64,000 bases of DNA from Arion vulgaris (taxonomy: Eukaryota > Mollusca > Gastropoda > Stylommatophora > Arionidae): assembly GCA_020796225.1 (NCBI GenBank), contig CM036765.1:30532066-30596065 (forward strand), written 5' to 3'. Positions 10,001 through 20,139 of this stretch are shown here, in pieces (the stretch's first letter is position 1; each line of letters begins with the position of its first letter). A program made the translations under genes and the position numbers. A model generated the notes under the pieces. The model was not told the DNA's origin, ran no database searches, and saw only the letters and a program-made list of their open reading frames with translations.

Positions 10001-13000
10001 CAAAATTCATACAAAAGAACTAATTTACACTTAGTACAAAACTATATTGTGCAGACTACAATCTGTCATTTTTCTTAGCGTTTGTTATTATTAACCAAGT
10101 TAAACACTCTTTGTGATTTGTATGTGATTTGCTCCGAGAACAAAAACATGTTGCACCTTGGTTAATAGGCTCCTATGCATGTAGGACAAGAGCATCTACA
10201 AATTTTGGCTTAAGGAAATGTTTGGGTTTGTCTGATCTGACAATAACTTACATTTTCTGTCTTTTTTGCTCCGGATGTCCAACACTCTTTATTTATAATT
10301 TTTTTAATCATACAATGCAGTAGGTGTATGATCTACGGAGAAGAGCATGTTCATACTTTGTCCCTTTTCTGACTCTATGAGGTCATTCTAGATTAGAAAC
10401 ATTCTCAACTGTTCAGAGATGTGTCATTTTGTCGCAACCAGGCAATATGAAGTTTCTACTCTATATTTTTCCTTCAAAGGAAGCAGAAACATTAGAATGA
10501 GGATGAACACAAGTAAAGTAGGGAGGGTAGCTTTATTAGGTGCAAGAGCGTGACTTGATTTTACACTCTGCCAGTATTACACACCTCAGCTCCTTGTGTT
10601 TCGCCTCTGTTAGAGTTTACTGCTGTCTTTCCTTTTGACGATGTGAGACAGACAGGTTACATTGTCCTTTTACAAAGTCTTGCAGAGACCGAGCAAATAT
10701 AACGCAACCAACTAGTTTGACTCTGGGTGATGTGAGTTTGCGCTTACAGAAGATTCGTTGTAATTTATGTATTCCGTTTCTCGTAGGTATACTGCATTTG
10801 TGTCTGTTATTTGTATCTAGACGATGGTCAGGAAACTTGTGTAGATGCATAAATTCTGGAATTATGCTCATGTGTTTTGCAAACAGATCTCATAACATTC
10901 GTGACTGCGCTCACATCACTACCTTATTGTATGGGAACTCTCCTCCAATCCCTACCATCTTTGTTAGACTACAGTGCAGCAGTCCATTTCCAAGACCACC
11001 ACAAGGTGGTGTAGGGTCTTGGTTAGTGATAGCTTCCTGACCCTGACACAAAATTATCCCTTTATTTAATTGCACCTTTTAGGTGGTATCTGTGGCTAAG
11101 CCATTTCATTGTGCTTCGAAGGTTATGAGTTCAAATCCAGAATGCACCATTCTGCTCACGTGTGCATTTTTTCCAGAGACCCCCTAGGATTGTTGCAGGT
11201 GCTACTGAGCTCATGCTTTTAGTAATACTCTCAGCAGGAGAATGTCATTTCTGCGGAGATGGATCGAGCCATATGGGACAACATTTTGTGCAATGAAGTC
11301 AATCCTTTGGTTTCAGACCCTTTACTGCACCTGTGCCCCATATATAATCTAAGTTTCATAATGTAGGTATTGTTGTGGCAATACATAAGTAGATGCATAA
11401 ATATTTATAATTTGTGTTTTCCGTTTTATTTTCCTGATATATGATGGTACTATTCTTTATCGCCCGAGTGGTTACCGGGTCCAAATTAGGGTGTAAAGAA
11501 TAGAACCACTGTTACCTGCCACGCATGTCGTAAGAGGGCGACTAAGGAGGTTTGGCTGAAATCGGATGCATGTGTCCTAAACGTGTAGAAGTCTATGCGT
11601 TTAGGGGCCTACCAAACCAATGTACAACGTATACACGTTCTTGGCAAAGATCAAATATATCACAAAGAGTGATTAAAATTGAGTCGTAAGAACGAGCATA
11701 AGAAGAAAAGAAGAAGACTATTCTTTATAAAATTGTGCATTTTGACATAAGATTTTATCAGTGACATATGGCCATTTTTATTTTTAAACATACCCAGCAT
11801 GAAACAAAGATAAAACTATAGAGCATAATTATGACAGAAATCTACAGATGCCCAAAAGAAAGAAGTTCAAATAGAGGATACAATATTATGTAATGATGAA
11901 ATGAAACTGTATCCTTACTTGCCATAAATCTGTGTTATAAGATTGAATCCATATGTATCCTGATGGCCAGGTGTATTTGCCCCTTCACTGCTCAACCAAA
12001 TAGTGCTATCATAGCCATCGAAACCAACTAGGCCAAAATCTTTCCATTGGACTGAAAACCAAGATTTTAAGATGAGATAGTTTGAAAATTAGATACAAAG
12101 ATCAGATAGTCACACATTCGATGAAGTGATATCTTCTTGTTCTTCTTATGCTCCTTTTTGACCACTTGTTAACCACTATTTGTGATTTGTATGTGATCTG
12201 AGCCTAAGATAGATCGTACGTTGTACCAATTATGCGACTACAAGTAGACTTACACATACAATTTCTGCAACGCTTTTTATTTACTAGGGTAGCTTCCTAG
12301 GCCCCTACCTCAGTTGCCTCTTACGACATGCCTTGTAGGTCGCAGTGTTACTATTCTTTGCGCTACTTGTGGGCTCGGCAACACACAGGGCGGAAGTTAT
12401 ATCAAACAGAGTTAGTTAATATTCAACTAAAGATATATCAACTATATCAGAGGGAGTATTTATGGCTCAAAGATATGGTATTTGACTCTCGCTAAAACAT
12501 TACTTGGTTCACTTAGATATATGGCCTTTTTTGTTTTTAGCCATTTGGCAACTGTTTTAACATGACAACTTCTGAGTTTGCAATTGTCTCTTGCCTTTCT
12601 GCTCATCCCTAAGTCCTCTCCATTTTTGCCTAGACTGAGCATCTATAGTCTGTCCATTAATTCGTGAGCACGTTTGAAATTGATTTTCTCGAAAACTACC
12701 TGTTGGATCTCAGTGATTTTTGCATGCAGCCTTAGAATATCCATGACGCTAAAATAAAGCTAACCAGTAGTCCATAGATGCTACGGATTTTGCACATCGG
12801 TGAATTCCTTTGATCTTTTATGACAATTGCAAATACGGGGCTCAAATTTTAGATTTTACAGTAATCCTAGAATTTGTCCATGTCAATTCTATTCATAGGT
12901 GTATCTCCATATTAACTTGATAGGTCAAGTAATTAAGTGTGTTGCCCTTTATGTGCAATCGTGAACTTGGATACAATATGCAACAGTTAGTCCTCCCTTC

Positions 13001-16000
13001 GGTCACCATTAGACCCCAGGGTGTCTTAACTTACCACAAATTGTATGATGGTAGACGCATTTGGATATGGAAATGTATACGTTGCTATTTCTCAGTCTGT
13101 AATCAAAATATGATTTGTATCATCCCGAATCTGACGATTCCATGAGGTTGATAATTGTTACTGGCTGGACAAATTGTAATCCATCTCGGTGCCAGTACTC
13201 GTCTTCCTCTCGGAGCACATGTTCAACACACTTCTTCCAGAACTGCATGTCTATCATTGAGAGGGACTCACGTGTCAGAACTTCAACATCACACATTTTA
13301 AACGTCCTGTTCTGTTCGGCAACTTGCCCTTTTACTTTAGCCCAGACAAGCTCTATCGGATTGAGGTGAGCATGATATGGAGGTAGTCGCAAGACGTGTG
13401 GCCGTATTCCGCAATGATTTTGTCAATATGAAACACCTTTGTCTTATTTGTCATCCTCACCAGGTGCAACAACTCGGGTTTCAAATATGTATCATCGAAG
13501 CTGACATTTTCCTTAGCAAGCCAAGTCCTAATTTGATCTTTTGTATTTGATGCAGTTGGTACTTTGTCTTCCGCTGATACTGCGTTGTGATAGGATGCAT
13601 TATCCATTACCAAGCATGATGGTCTGTTTAGAATTGGAAGTAGATCTTTCTCCATCCAGTGCCTGAAAATATGTCCATTCATTTCTGTGTGGTAGTCCCT
13701 ACCGTCGGTACTTTTGATTGGAAAATAAGTCCAGCGTCATGGACAAGACCTTCTTCACTGCTTCCTGCATGTGTTAGTATAATACGCTGGCCTTTGCTGC
13801 TTGGTATTTTTCTTTTCTGTTCACCGTCTACTGATTGCCATTCTTTAGCATTGGTGTGGTGAGCATTGACCCAGGATTCGTCCAAATATACAATATCATA
13901 GCCTTGCCTCCGCCGCTCACGGATCTGCCTCAGGTATTTACTTCGGGCAGCAATTAAATGTGGCTTTTCACATATAATATTCCTGCCGCCTATAGTTTTT
14001 CTGAAGGTGAAGCGGCGGCTCTTACAATTTTCCATAGAGTACTTTTAGAAATGTCTATGCTGCAATCTGATTGCAGTTTTAATTTCAGTTTCCTGAGAGT
14101 AACAAGTTGATTTGTCGCAAACATTTTCAAGAGCTCCGTCTTATGACATCTATGTCAAAGTCGTCAATTGTTCTTTTCCTTCCTTGCTTGACATTAGTGC
14201 ACTTTGTGTCCTGTTTAATCCATCGGGAAAAGGATTCTCTATTCAGACCAAGCGCCAGTTGCGTTCGTTTCTCAGGGTTATGAATATCGCAATATAGATG
14301 ACCTCTCTTAGATTCCCTACGGAAGTGTTGGTATAGTAAAACTGTAACCTTCTGCATTGTTATAAATGTGCACTTCAGACTCATTATGAATGTGATATCA
14401 ATGTCAGTTTTGATAAGCCAACAAATATGATACAATAGCTTCATACAAATAGCGAGATACACCTATAACTATACAACGGTATCCCAATTATAACGTCATA
14501 TGCTTCCGCTTTCAAAGTCGACTGGGTTAGGTGCACCGGGAATTCGTGAAATTGTTGTTTACTCACGATATTTCAATGTTACCATAATGTATTTTTAGAA
14601 CAACGAGTCTGTGTACCGTAGATCTGTTACTATTGTGTACAATCCGGTGAGGTTGATTTTAATATAACCTGAAGAAGAAATATTTCAAACTACATCAAAT
14701 TTTCTTGGAAAAAAATATTTCTCTAGTGTCATGGATATTCTAAGGCTGCTTGCAAAAATCACTGAGATCCAACAGGTAGTTTTCGAGAAAATCAATTTCA
14801 AACGTGCTCACGAATTAATGGACAGACTATAATATGAGAATGTGCCTTGCGTATTTTGTACAAACCCCATTCTCTACCCTACTATTTCATCCACAGGAAA
14901 GACAAAATGCATTGGTTTGGAACAAGCAGGGTATGCCAGAAGATGGAATCGAATACACACATAACCATCAACTGCCTTAGGGCCCCTCCTCCAAATTTGT
15001 GGTCAAGGTTTACTCCTGTAGCCTTCTGCATAACCGTGCTGACCCACAAGACAGTGGGAATTTTCTATCAGGGTTTACTCCCTGCATTTGCTCCTAGCTT
15101 TTAGCGCATCCAGGCCCCCTCCACAAGGCAGCATTTAACAATTACAACTTGGTTCATTTACAATGTGAAGTAATCTAACTATTTTCCAGTGATTTGTGAT
15201 TTTAATGTAGACGAGATCAAATTCCTAGTCATATCGAAGAAGGAACTAAAAAATGACTAAAATAGTAATATAATACCAACAGAAATACTAATATTAAAAA
15301 AACAATAAAACATAATATTACATCCACTAAACAACAATAGTAAAGCAAGTAAAAAGGAAAGAGCTCATTTTCATACCTTGCGGTATATTGGGGAATATGG
15401 TGTTAAGCTTGTATTTTTCTTTAAAAATTATGGTTGATGTGGTCAACATCATGCCAATTGACTATTTCCCAGTGTTTCTGTGGTACGTAACTCAGGATGT
15501 GTTGACCTGTACGGTCAAAAAAAAAAACCCAGCTCCCACTGTTGAATTTGATCTTGGCACTTCGAACTTACAAAGTGAGTGCACTAACCCCTTTGCTATC
15601 GAGGCTCTCAAACAACAATAGTACAAATGTATAAATTATAAAAATGTTACCAGATACAATACATACAAAAAGACAGTGTAGAATTATCATAAGTATATTA
15701 TAAAATGTATCATAAAGGTGTATAGCATAAGCAAATATTACCTTCTTCAAAAGTTTCTGGGTGATCTTCAAACATATCTTTCATGTACTTGTAATCAACA
15801 TAGCAAGAATTCTCTTCTCTTTGAAAATTAATAAGAGGGTTGCTGACATCTGCTGACCCCTCCAACCAATCACAAAACTGCTTAATGGTGACATTCTGGT
15901 GTGAACATTGTGTCTCCATTGTCTGTACTGATTATTGTATAAAAAAAAATTAACATGGGTGCAGATATAATAAGATGAATAAAAGTAATTTAGATTGTTA

Positions 16001-19000
16001 ACAGAAGCGGCATCACTGCACTTTGGACATATCCATAGGTGCTCAGTCTCTTTCAGAAGATGGTGAAGGGCAAACATGCTTATAGCTCCTGTAGTTTGTT
16101 AACTATACACATGTCCCATCTGTTCTAAAAAAAAACGGCAGAATTGACTCAACATTAATTTTGCTAACATTTTTCAGCATCAATATAAAAGTAACATTAA
16201 AACAAGAGTGATGCAGGTTTTCAAAAATGTTGTCGAGCAATGGCACTGGCTAGGGCTGAACATTCATAAGGGAAAGACAAAGATATTGAGAATTAACCAA
16301 GCAAATGACAACTCGATCTCCTGGGAAATCCCACTTCAAGAGGTAGAATCATTCACATATTTGGGCAGCAACGTAGACAAAGAGGGTGGAACAGATAGAG
16401 ATGTTAAAATAAGAATACAGAAATCAAAAGGAGCTTTCATTGCACTGGGAAACATTTGGAAGTCCAAAGAAATCAAATCTAGAACAAAAATTCGGATATT
16501 TAACTCTAATGTTAAAGCAGTTCTACTGTATGGGTCAGAAACATGGAGAACAACTAAAACAATAGCGCATAAATTGCAAACATTCATCAACTGGTGTCTG
16601 CGCAGAATAGAGGGAATAAGATGGTATGATAGGGTCACAAATGAGGAACTTATGGAGAGAACAAGACAGATTCCAGTGAACGAACAGGTTAAAAAGACGC
16701 TGGCGCTGGATAGGACACACTTTGCGAAAACCGGAGGGGAATATAACAAGAAAGGTCCTTGCCTGGAACCACAGGGACAGCGAAAGAAGGGAGGCCGAGA
16801 AATACATGGAGACAAGATTTGGAGGCGGAGATCAACAATATAAAGAAGAGCTGGAGGGAGCTGCAGGAGATAGCTAGAGATAGGAAGACTTGGCATGAGT
16901 TGGTTGAGGGCCTATGCCCCAACCCGGGTAAAAGGCAAAGAGAGAGAGAATGGCACTGGTGACAGCTATATCAGTGGTCTCTGCTCCTCATACGTAGGGC
17001 TACATTTTATCATTTTATCAGTGTCAGATTCCCACTCAACAGTTGTATTCATATTTAGCTTATTGAAAAGACTGTGACCTGTGAAGAGTTTGAAGATTAT
17101 GGATTATTATTTTTCGTTGTGATGGTAACATGGATTATTTTGTCTGATGGTAGGGATGTTCTGTTTCCAACTTTCTGTATTTTCTAGCAACAAACCACTT
17201 GCTCTCTTCAGTTTTTGCTTACACAGTTGAAGTAGTTTTTCCCAATCTGTTAGCCTCATCATTTCCGTATGTCACAGTGGAATGAGATTCACTGTACCAC
17301 AGCTATTTACAAATGATGGCATTGTTTGTGTAGTATCTTCTTATGTTATTAAATAATGTCATGGCTCCTTAGTTTAAAAAATATGTTATGTCACCACCTT
17401 TCACTTGTTCAATTCAATCTGGAAAATTTCCAATTTAATTTTCCTTAGTGGGATAAAAAAAAAAACCAACCTCCTAGTTAGAAGTTACTTGAAAAATAAA
17501 ATAGTTACCCTACACTTTGTGGAAGACTATGTTGCAATAATTGTGACTACATAATCAGACCCATATTACTGTGTCAGTTATTAAATAATAATTAAATAAT
17601 TAAAGTCCTCTCCAGAATCACATAATGGAAAGATAAAGAATTGCAATAGCAATATCTAATTTCTTCTTTACTATGGAGTTAACCATTCCTATGGTGAAAC
17701 ATATCAATTATTTTTCTCTACTATGACATTAATCATTTCCGAGTTATAAGCGGATTATTTTCACTGCACTTTTGACAAGTCCATAGGGGCTTCAATTCCT
17801 AAATCAGCATTACGGTCATGAGCACAGCGGCTCTCATTACCAGTTCTCCGTTGGTTTCAGAATCACTTTGAATATAAGTTGTGTTGTCCTTATGGGCTGT
17901 GCCAAGCCAAACTATCTTCGACAGTTACTGTGATTTATATTCCTGAAAATTTACGACTCAGGTAGGGGTCTCTCCGTGCGTTCAATATATCAGGATGGTC
18001 CAGTACTCTTCCTTCTGACACAGTTGTCCAGCCAACCAGTATGTTACTGCATTCGTTAACCTCAACTATCGCATGTCCTGGCATAAAAACTATCCTTTCT
18101 ATTATAAAATGCTTAGCAATTCCACCCACTGTCTGCATACCGACCATGACTCAACTTTGCATAACAGGCACATGGAATCACTCAGTATGCATTCACGAGT
18201 GCAGTTCTGTGACACCAGCCAGGACAGAGATGTTACTGCTCTAAGTTTCAATGTTAGACTACTCATGATCTTAACGAAAGCTCCAATGGCCTCATACCAA
18301 CCCTTTTACCTCCCAAGTGTGCAGAGAAGGCTCAAGTGTAACCGTTCATATGGTGGAAATGAATTTTTGTTCATTACTATATAGAGTTAACTATTCCATT
18401 GATGAATATACTATACAGAAAAATTAGATACTTTGGTCACATTAAGCTTCACGATGGCCTGGAGAGAACAATATTAGAGGGCAGGGTCTCAGGACGCAGA
18501 CCAAGAAGAAGATAGCTACAAGATATTAAAGAAACCATGAATATGACAATTGGCAAAGTGGGTGAACTGGCTAGAGACTGAGTGAATTTCAGATGCGCTG
18601 CAAAGTGAGCAACGTCCTATAAAGGATACGCACAATGATGATGATGATTCCGTTGATGAGACATACAAACTTTCTTCTTAACTATCAAGCTAAGAGTTAA
18701 CCATTCATATCAAGATATTTATCTATTTCCTTTTTTTTACCATGAAACAAACCATTCCTATGATGAGATATCAATGTTCCTCTTTACTAGAGTTAACCAT
18801 TCCTATGATAAGACTATCAATGTTCTTTTCTGCCATGGTGTTTGTACCATTCTGGTATACCTTGTTCAGAAACTGAAGAGAATGGTTAGTTTTGGGAAAA
18901 TAGGAGTAACTGTATTATGTTTGATGAAACTCCAGACTGGGTCTAAGATGCAGTGATGGAATAAGAGTTAATGAGTCAGAATTGATAAAGGCAGTGCTCC

Positions 19001-19349
19001 ATCTCCATGTGATGGCCTGGTAATAGGCTGCATCACTGCAGATGGTTAAGCAAATATGAATCGAAGAGAAAGGTAAAAGTGCACTGAAAATGGATGTGTA
19101 GGTCCGAAAAGAACAGATATCACAGCTCACGGTAATCTACAAAATAATGTAAAAAACAAAAACCTCTTTTCAGGATGAAAGAAGGATGAACTACTTACTA
19201 CATGACTTTGGAGCAATTCTACAAGCAAACTGTTTGTCTCCCAGCATGTCAGCTAAAGTCTTAAAAGTCCATGAATGGCAAGGCCATTTATCTGCAACGG
19301 AAGTCATCAACAGAGGTTTGCTAAGGTCTAGCCGATTAGAGGTCGCCAT
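5929..19349 (-). CDS. HSPBAP1: HSPBAP1-like JmjC-fold protein, seven exons (whole gene)
   Basis: The product is an orthologue of HSPB1-associated protein 1, a cytoplasmic JmjC-fold protein known to bind the small heat-shock protein HSP27/HSPB1. Coding segments are 19349-19199, 15927-15742, 12051-11919, 9991-9859, 8813-8694, 8453-8331 and 7074-5929. All introns are GT-AG and the joined frame is open for 663 codons plus stop. The cupin core shows an iron-site HxD (H142-Q-D144, in TPGHQDTYG) and a distal histidine in PRHWWHYVES (H224), so the Fe ligands look intact. YPTRVPYEESS and SWLNPTE are further family signatures. The last exon is long, polar and probably disordered, and makes the protein longer than the human one (about 490 residues). 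It ends in a short segment, LHPDVVKMISRLF, that matches the vertebrate C-terminus. The first ATG has an in-frame stop two codons upstream, but a TTTAG just before it could be an acceptor, so a further 5' coding exon is possible. Confidence 0.93.
7165..7340 (+). repeat. ~62-bp tandem repeat, three units
   Basis: The unit has CACTAAAACAAATTAACCCT and CAGATTATTTGTAATTT. Confidence 0.88.
7344..7602 (-). mobile_element. S-B SINE
   Basis: Tail TTCTTCTTCGAACGCTCC at the left and head GGGCGGC at the right. TATTATCA(C/T) occurs on both sides. Family S-B is a sister of S-A: same plan, same GTAAGAGGC(G/A)ACT core, different flanking text. Confidence 0.87.
8331..8453 (-). CDS. HSPBAP1: HSPBAP1 exon 6
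   Basis: It encodes 41 residues, including LSEAITRCLATSLITSL and SSWLNPTE, matching the vertebrate EEAITRMLVCALKT...WLNPTE helix. Acceptor CTCTCAG, donor GTATGT; both ends in phase 0. Confidence 0.93.
8694..8813 (-). CDS. HSPBAP1: HSPBAP1 exon 5, second iron-site histidine
   Basis: It encodes LSNPVVVTLCAGQTLYVPRH then WWHYVESLEPSISINVWVPM. The histidine after WW is the expected distal Fe ligand. The acceptor AAGACAG keeps the frame; using the earlier AG would give an in-frame TAA. Confidence 0.95.
9050..9505 (+). mobile_element. Degenerate LINE 3' end
   Basis: Broken frames read EFAARREQTGLH, RSVFNQRVTGTISMHN and EHLWVCPSAV (approximate), the same ending as at 2155. There are many stops. 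Confidence 0.45.
9859..9991 (-). CDS. HSPBAP1: HSPBAP1 exon 4
   Basis: It encodes KLWILFPPNDSQHLYPTRV followed by PYEESSIFTEVN and SKFK, almost colinear with vertebrate HSPBAP1. The acceptor is GCTTCAG and the donor GTATAT; reading past the donor soon meets a stop. Confidence 0.93.
10085..10210 (-). mobile_element. S-A/S-B-like SINE fragment, diverged
   Basis: It keeps AACACTCTTTGTGATTTGTA then an S-A-like TTGCACCTTGGTTAATAGGC. It seems to mix blocks of both families. Confidence 0.5.
10965..11075 (+). repeat. Dispersed repeat with CACCACAAGGTGGTG palindrome
   Basis: ACCACCACAAGGTGGTGTAG, TAGGGTCTTGGTTAGTG and the following text recur at 20940-21055, and inverted at 32590-32690 (CACCTCCTCATGGTGGTCC). 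Confidence 0.55.
11085..11345 (+). mobile_element. tRNA-derived SINE, family with CCATATGGG block
   Basis: It has TGTGGCTAAGCCATTTCATT, B-box-like GAGTTCAAATCC, then CCTAGGATTGTTGCAGG and CTCTCAGCAGGAGAATG. Copies occur at 21085, 50360, 54835 and 55280. Confidence 0.65.
11461..11716 (+). mobile_element. S-A SINE, full length
   Basis: It has perfect 12-bp target duplications ACTATTCTTTAT (11449-11460, 11717-11728) and an A/G-rich tail. It lies in HSPBAP1 intron 3. Confidence 0.92.
11919..12051 (-). CDS. HSPBAP1: HSPBAP1 exon 3, iron-binding HxD
   Basis: It encodes WKDFGLVGFDGYDSTIWL and GANTPGHQDTYGFNL, with the JmjC HxD iron motif as HQD. The acceptor is TTTTCAG and the donor GTAAGG; 133 nt, phase 2 at its end. 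Confidence 0.93.
12134..12393 (-). mobile_element. S-B SINE
   Basis: It is a full copy; flanks AAGTGATATC and AAGTTATATC form a 10-bp duplication with one mismatch. It lies between HSPBAP1 exon 3 and the DD82E element. Confidence 0.88.
12646..12747 (+). repeat. Left terminal inverted repeat of DD82E element
   Basis: It is 102 bp and mirrors 14728-14829 with one mismatch (T versus A about 79 bp in). It starts TAGTCTGTCC directly after the TA target. Confidence 0.95.
13120..14400 (-). pseudogene. DD82E transposase, frameshifted
   Basis: An N-terminal helix-turn-helix part lies near 14130-14400 (LNRESFSRWIKQ). Then come GGRNIICEKPHLIAARSKYL, the first catalytic Asp in IVYLDESWVNAHH, HAGS, the second Asp in CLVMDNASYH, and LPPYHAHLNPIELVWAKVK with the Glu. 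All three catalytic residues survive. The frame is broken by at least one shift near 14030-14125, one in an A-run near 13712, and a 2-nt AC duplication near 13400. The product cannot be made as one chain unless these are sequencing errors. Confidence 0.9.
14728..14829 (-). repeat. Right terminal inverted repeat of DD82E element
   Basis: It is the 102-bp mirror of 12646-12747 and ends GGACAGACTA before the TA target copy. Confidence 0.95.
15372..15607 (-). mobile_element. S-F SINE (tRNA-derived)
   Basis: In reverse it reads GAGAGCCTCGATAGCAAAGG (head) through GGCATGATGTTGACCACATC to AACACCATATTCCCCAATAT. B box is decayed. Confidence 0.75.
15742..15927 (-). CDS. HSPBAP1: HSPBAP1 exon 2
   Basis: It encodes TMETQCSHQNVTIKQFCDW through VDYKYMKDMFEDHPETFEE, matching the vertebrate YADYKYF..LFED segment. 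The acceptor is ATCAG and the donor GTAATA. Phases fit both neighbours. Confidence 0.9.
15985..16080 (-). mobile_element. LINE 3' end fragment (EHLWICPKC)
   Basis: The reverse strand reads MFALHHLLKETEHLWICPKC, again the RNase H-LINE terminal motif. It lies 60 bp from an HSPBAP1 exon acceptor. Confidence 0.5.
16205..16965 (+). mobile_element. LINE reverse transcriptase C-terminal half
   Basis: A 211-codon frame reads GLNIHKGKTKILRINQANDN, FTYLGSNVDKEGGTDRDVKI, VKAVLLYGSETWRTTKT, FINWCLRRIEGIRWYDRVTN. A frameshift near 16700-16760 moves the ending to RPRNTWRQDLEAEINNIKKS and RDRKTWHELVEGLCP. These are thumb and connection sequences of a common metazoan endonuclease-RT LINE. The catalytic palm is not present. 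Confidence 0.85.
17650..17750 (+). repeat. Part of a split ~60-bp minisatellite
   Basis: It has TTCTTTACTATGGAGTTAACC and ATTCCTATGGTGAAACATAT-like units that continue at 18365-18415 and 18645-18850, with LINE pieces between. Confidence 0.6.
17745..18360 (-). mobile_element. LINE RNase H fragment
   Basis: The reverse strand reads GGIAKHFIIERIVFMPGHAI, VNECSNILVGWTTVSEGRVL and HPDILNARRD, a decayed version of the MPGHAxxxxNExxDxLA RNase H block. A motif like the EHLW end lies near 17780. Confidence 0.55.
18400..18650 (+). mobile_element. LINE 3' end with (GAT)n tail
   Basis: The frame reads IRYFGHIKLHDGLERTILEG, RVSGRRPRRR, stop, LQDIKETMNMTIGKVGELAR. This is the R(Y)FGH ... GRRPRRR ending of an endonuclease-RT LINE. 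It finishes in ATGATGATGATGATT, a tail of the kind such elements use. Confidence 0.75.
18645..18850 (+). repeat. Rest of the split ~60-bp minisatellite
   Basis: Units read GTTAACCATTCCTATGATAAG and ATCAATGTTC(T/C)TTT, diverged. Confidence 0.65.
19199..19349 (-). CDS. HSPBAP1: HSPBAP1 exon 1 (first one seen)
   Basis: It encodes about 50 residues from MATSNRLDLSKPLL to RIAPKSC, matching the start of the cupin fold. The donor is GTAAGT and the exon ends in phase 1. An in-frame TAG lies two codons before the ATG. Confidence 0.82.
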
Positions 19350-19409
19350 TACCTAAAGATGCAATTTCTCCCACCTGTTGATGGGAGAAAACACTATGAA
19401 AAATATATT

Positions 19410-19535
19410 TTAATGAATATAATTTACAATTTACCTACATCATTCTAACACACAAACAACATATCAATCAACAATATTTAAAAAAAATATAAACAAATGT
19501 ACCGAACTAACAACATGATTTGTATACTATTTAGT
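19410..19535 (+). repeat. Left ~125-bp copy flanking an S-B SINE
   Basis: It begins ATGAATATAATTTACAATT and ends TGTATACTATTTAGTC. The right copy is 19804-19935. Confidence 0.88.
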
Positions 19536-19803
19536 CTTCTTCTTCTTCTTCTTTGAACACTCCATATCGACCACTTATTAACCACTCTGTGTGATTTGTA
19601 TGTGATCTGAGCCTAAAAGCGATTTTACATTGTGTTAGTTATGCGTCTACAAGTAGGACAGCACATCCGATTTCTGCTATGCTTTTTATTTACTAGGGTA
19701 GCTTCCATAGGTCCTACATCAGTTGCCTCTTGCGACATGCCTTGTAGGTTGCCGCGGTACTATTCTTTGCTTTCCTTGAGGGCCCAGGCACCACACAGGC
19801 GGT
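19536..19803 (-). mobile_element. S-B SINE between two ~125-bp direct repeats
   Basis: It is a full copy ending in a long CTT run. It is bordered by two diverged copies of the same ~125-bp sequence, not by a normal short duplication. Confidence 0.88.
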
Positions 19804-19935
19804 GATGAATATAATTTAGTGTTTACAATTTATCTACATCATTCTAACACATAAACAACATATCAATCAGCATTATTAAATCAAAATAAGAACAAGTGTA
19901 GTGAACTAACAACATACTTTGTATACTATTTAGTC
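19804..19935 (+). repeat. Right ~130-bp copy flanking an S-B SINE
   Basis: It begins ATGAATATAATTTAGTGTT and ends TGTATACTATTTAGTC; about nine in ten bases match the left copy by eye. Confidence 0.88.
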
Positions 19936-20139
19936 TCTCTCTTTTGATCGTTCTTTTTCAGCCATTTTGATCATTCTCATTGTGATATATAAACAGCCTA
20001 TGCCAAGAACGTATTTTTACATCTCATCGTTCAGCGCCATTTGGAGCTCTAGTGCTTATCCTTCGGTGACATGTCCGGTTTCAGCCTGCGTTTATTGGGT
20101 TCGCTCTCCATTCGCCTTTTACTGTCTCCAGTCGACATG

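Larger units (their letters stand above)
12646..14829 (-). mobile_element. IS630-Tc1-mariner transposon, DD82E type, 102-bp TIRs
   Basis: The element is 2184 bp and flanked by TA (12644-12645 and 14830-14831). Its 102-bp terminal inverted repeats start TAGTCTGTCCATTAATTCG and differ at one position. Between them, on the minus strand, is a broken DDE_3-type transposase. In the transposase the second Asp (VMDNASYH) and the Glu (LNPIELVW) are separated by 82 residues once a 2-nt frameshift is allowed for. That matches the DD82E group called Sailor. It sits inside HSPBAP1 intron 2. Confidence 0.93.

Noticed and set aside
9729..10010. 93-codon minus-strand ORF
   Set aside because: It is the wrong frame over HSPBAP1 exon 4; the correct frame gives KLWILFPPNDSQ.
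16336..16896. 186-codon minus-strand ORF
   Set aside because: It is the antisense shadow of the LINE RT frame at 16205-16965.
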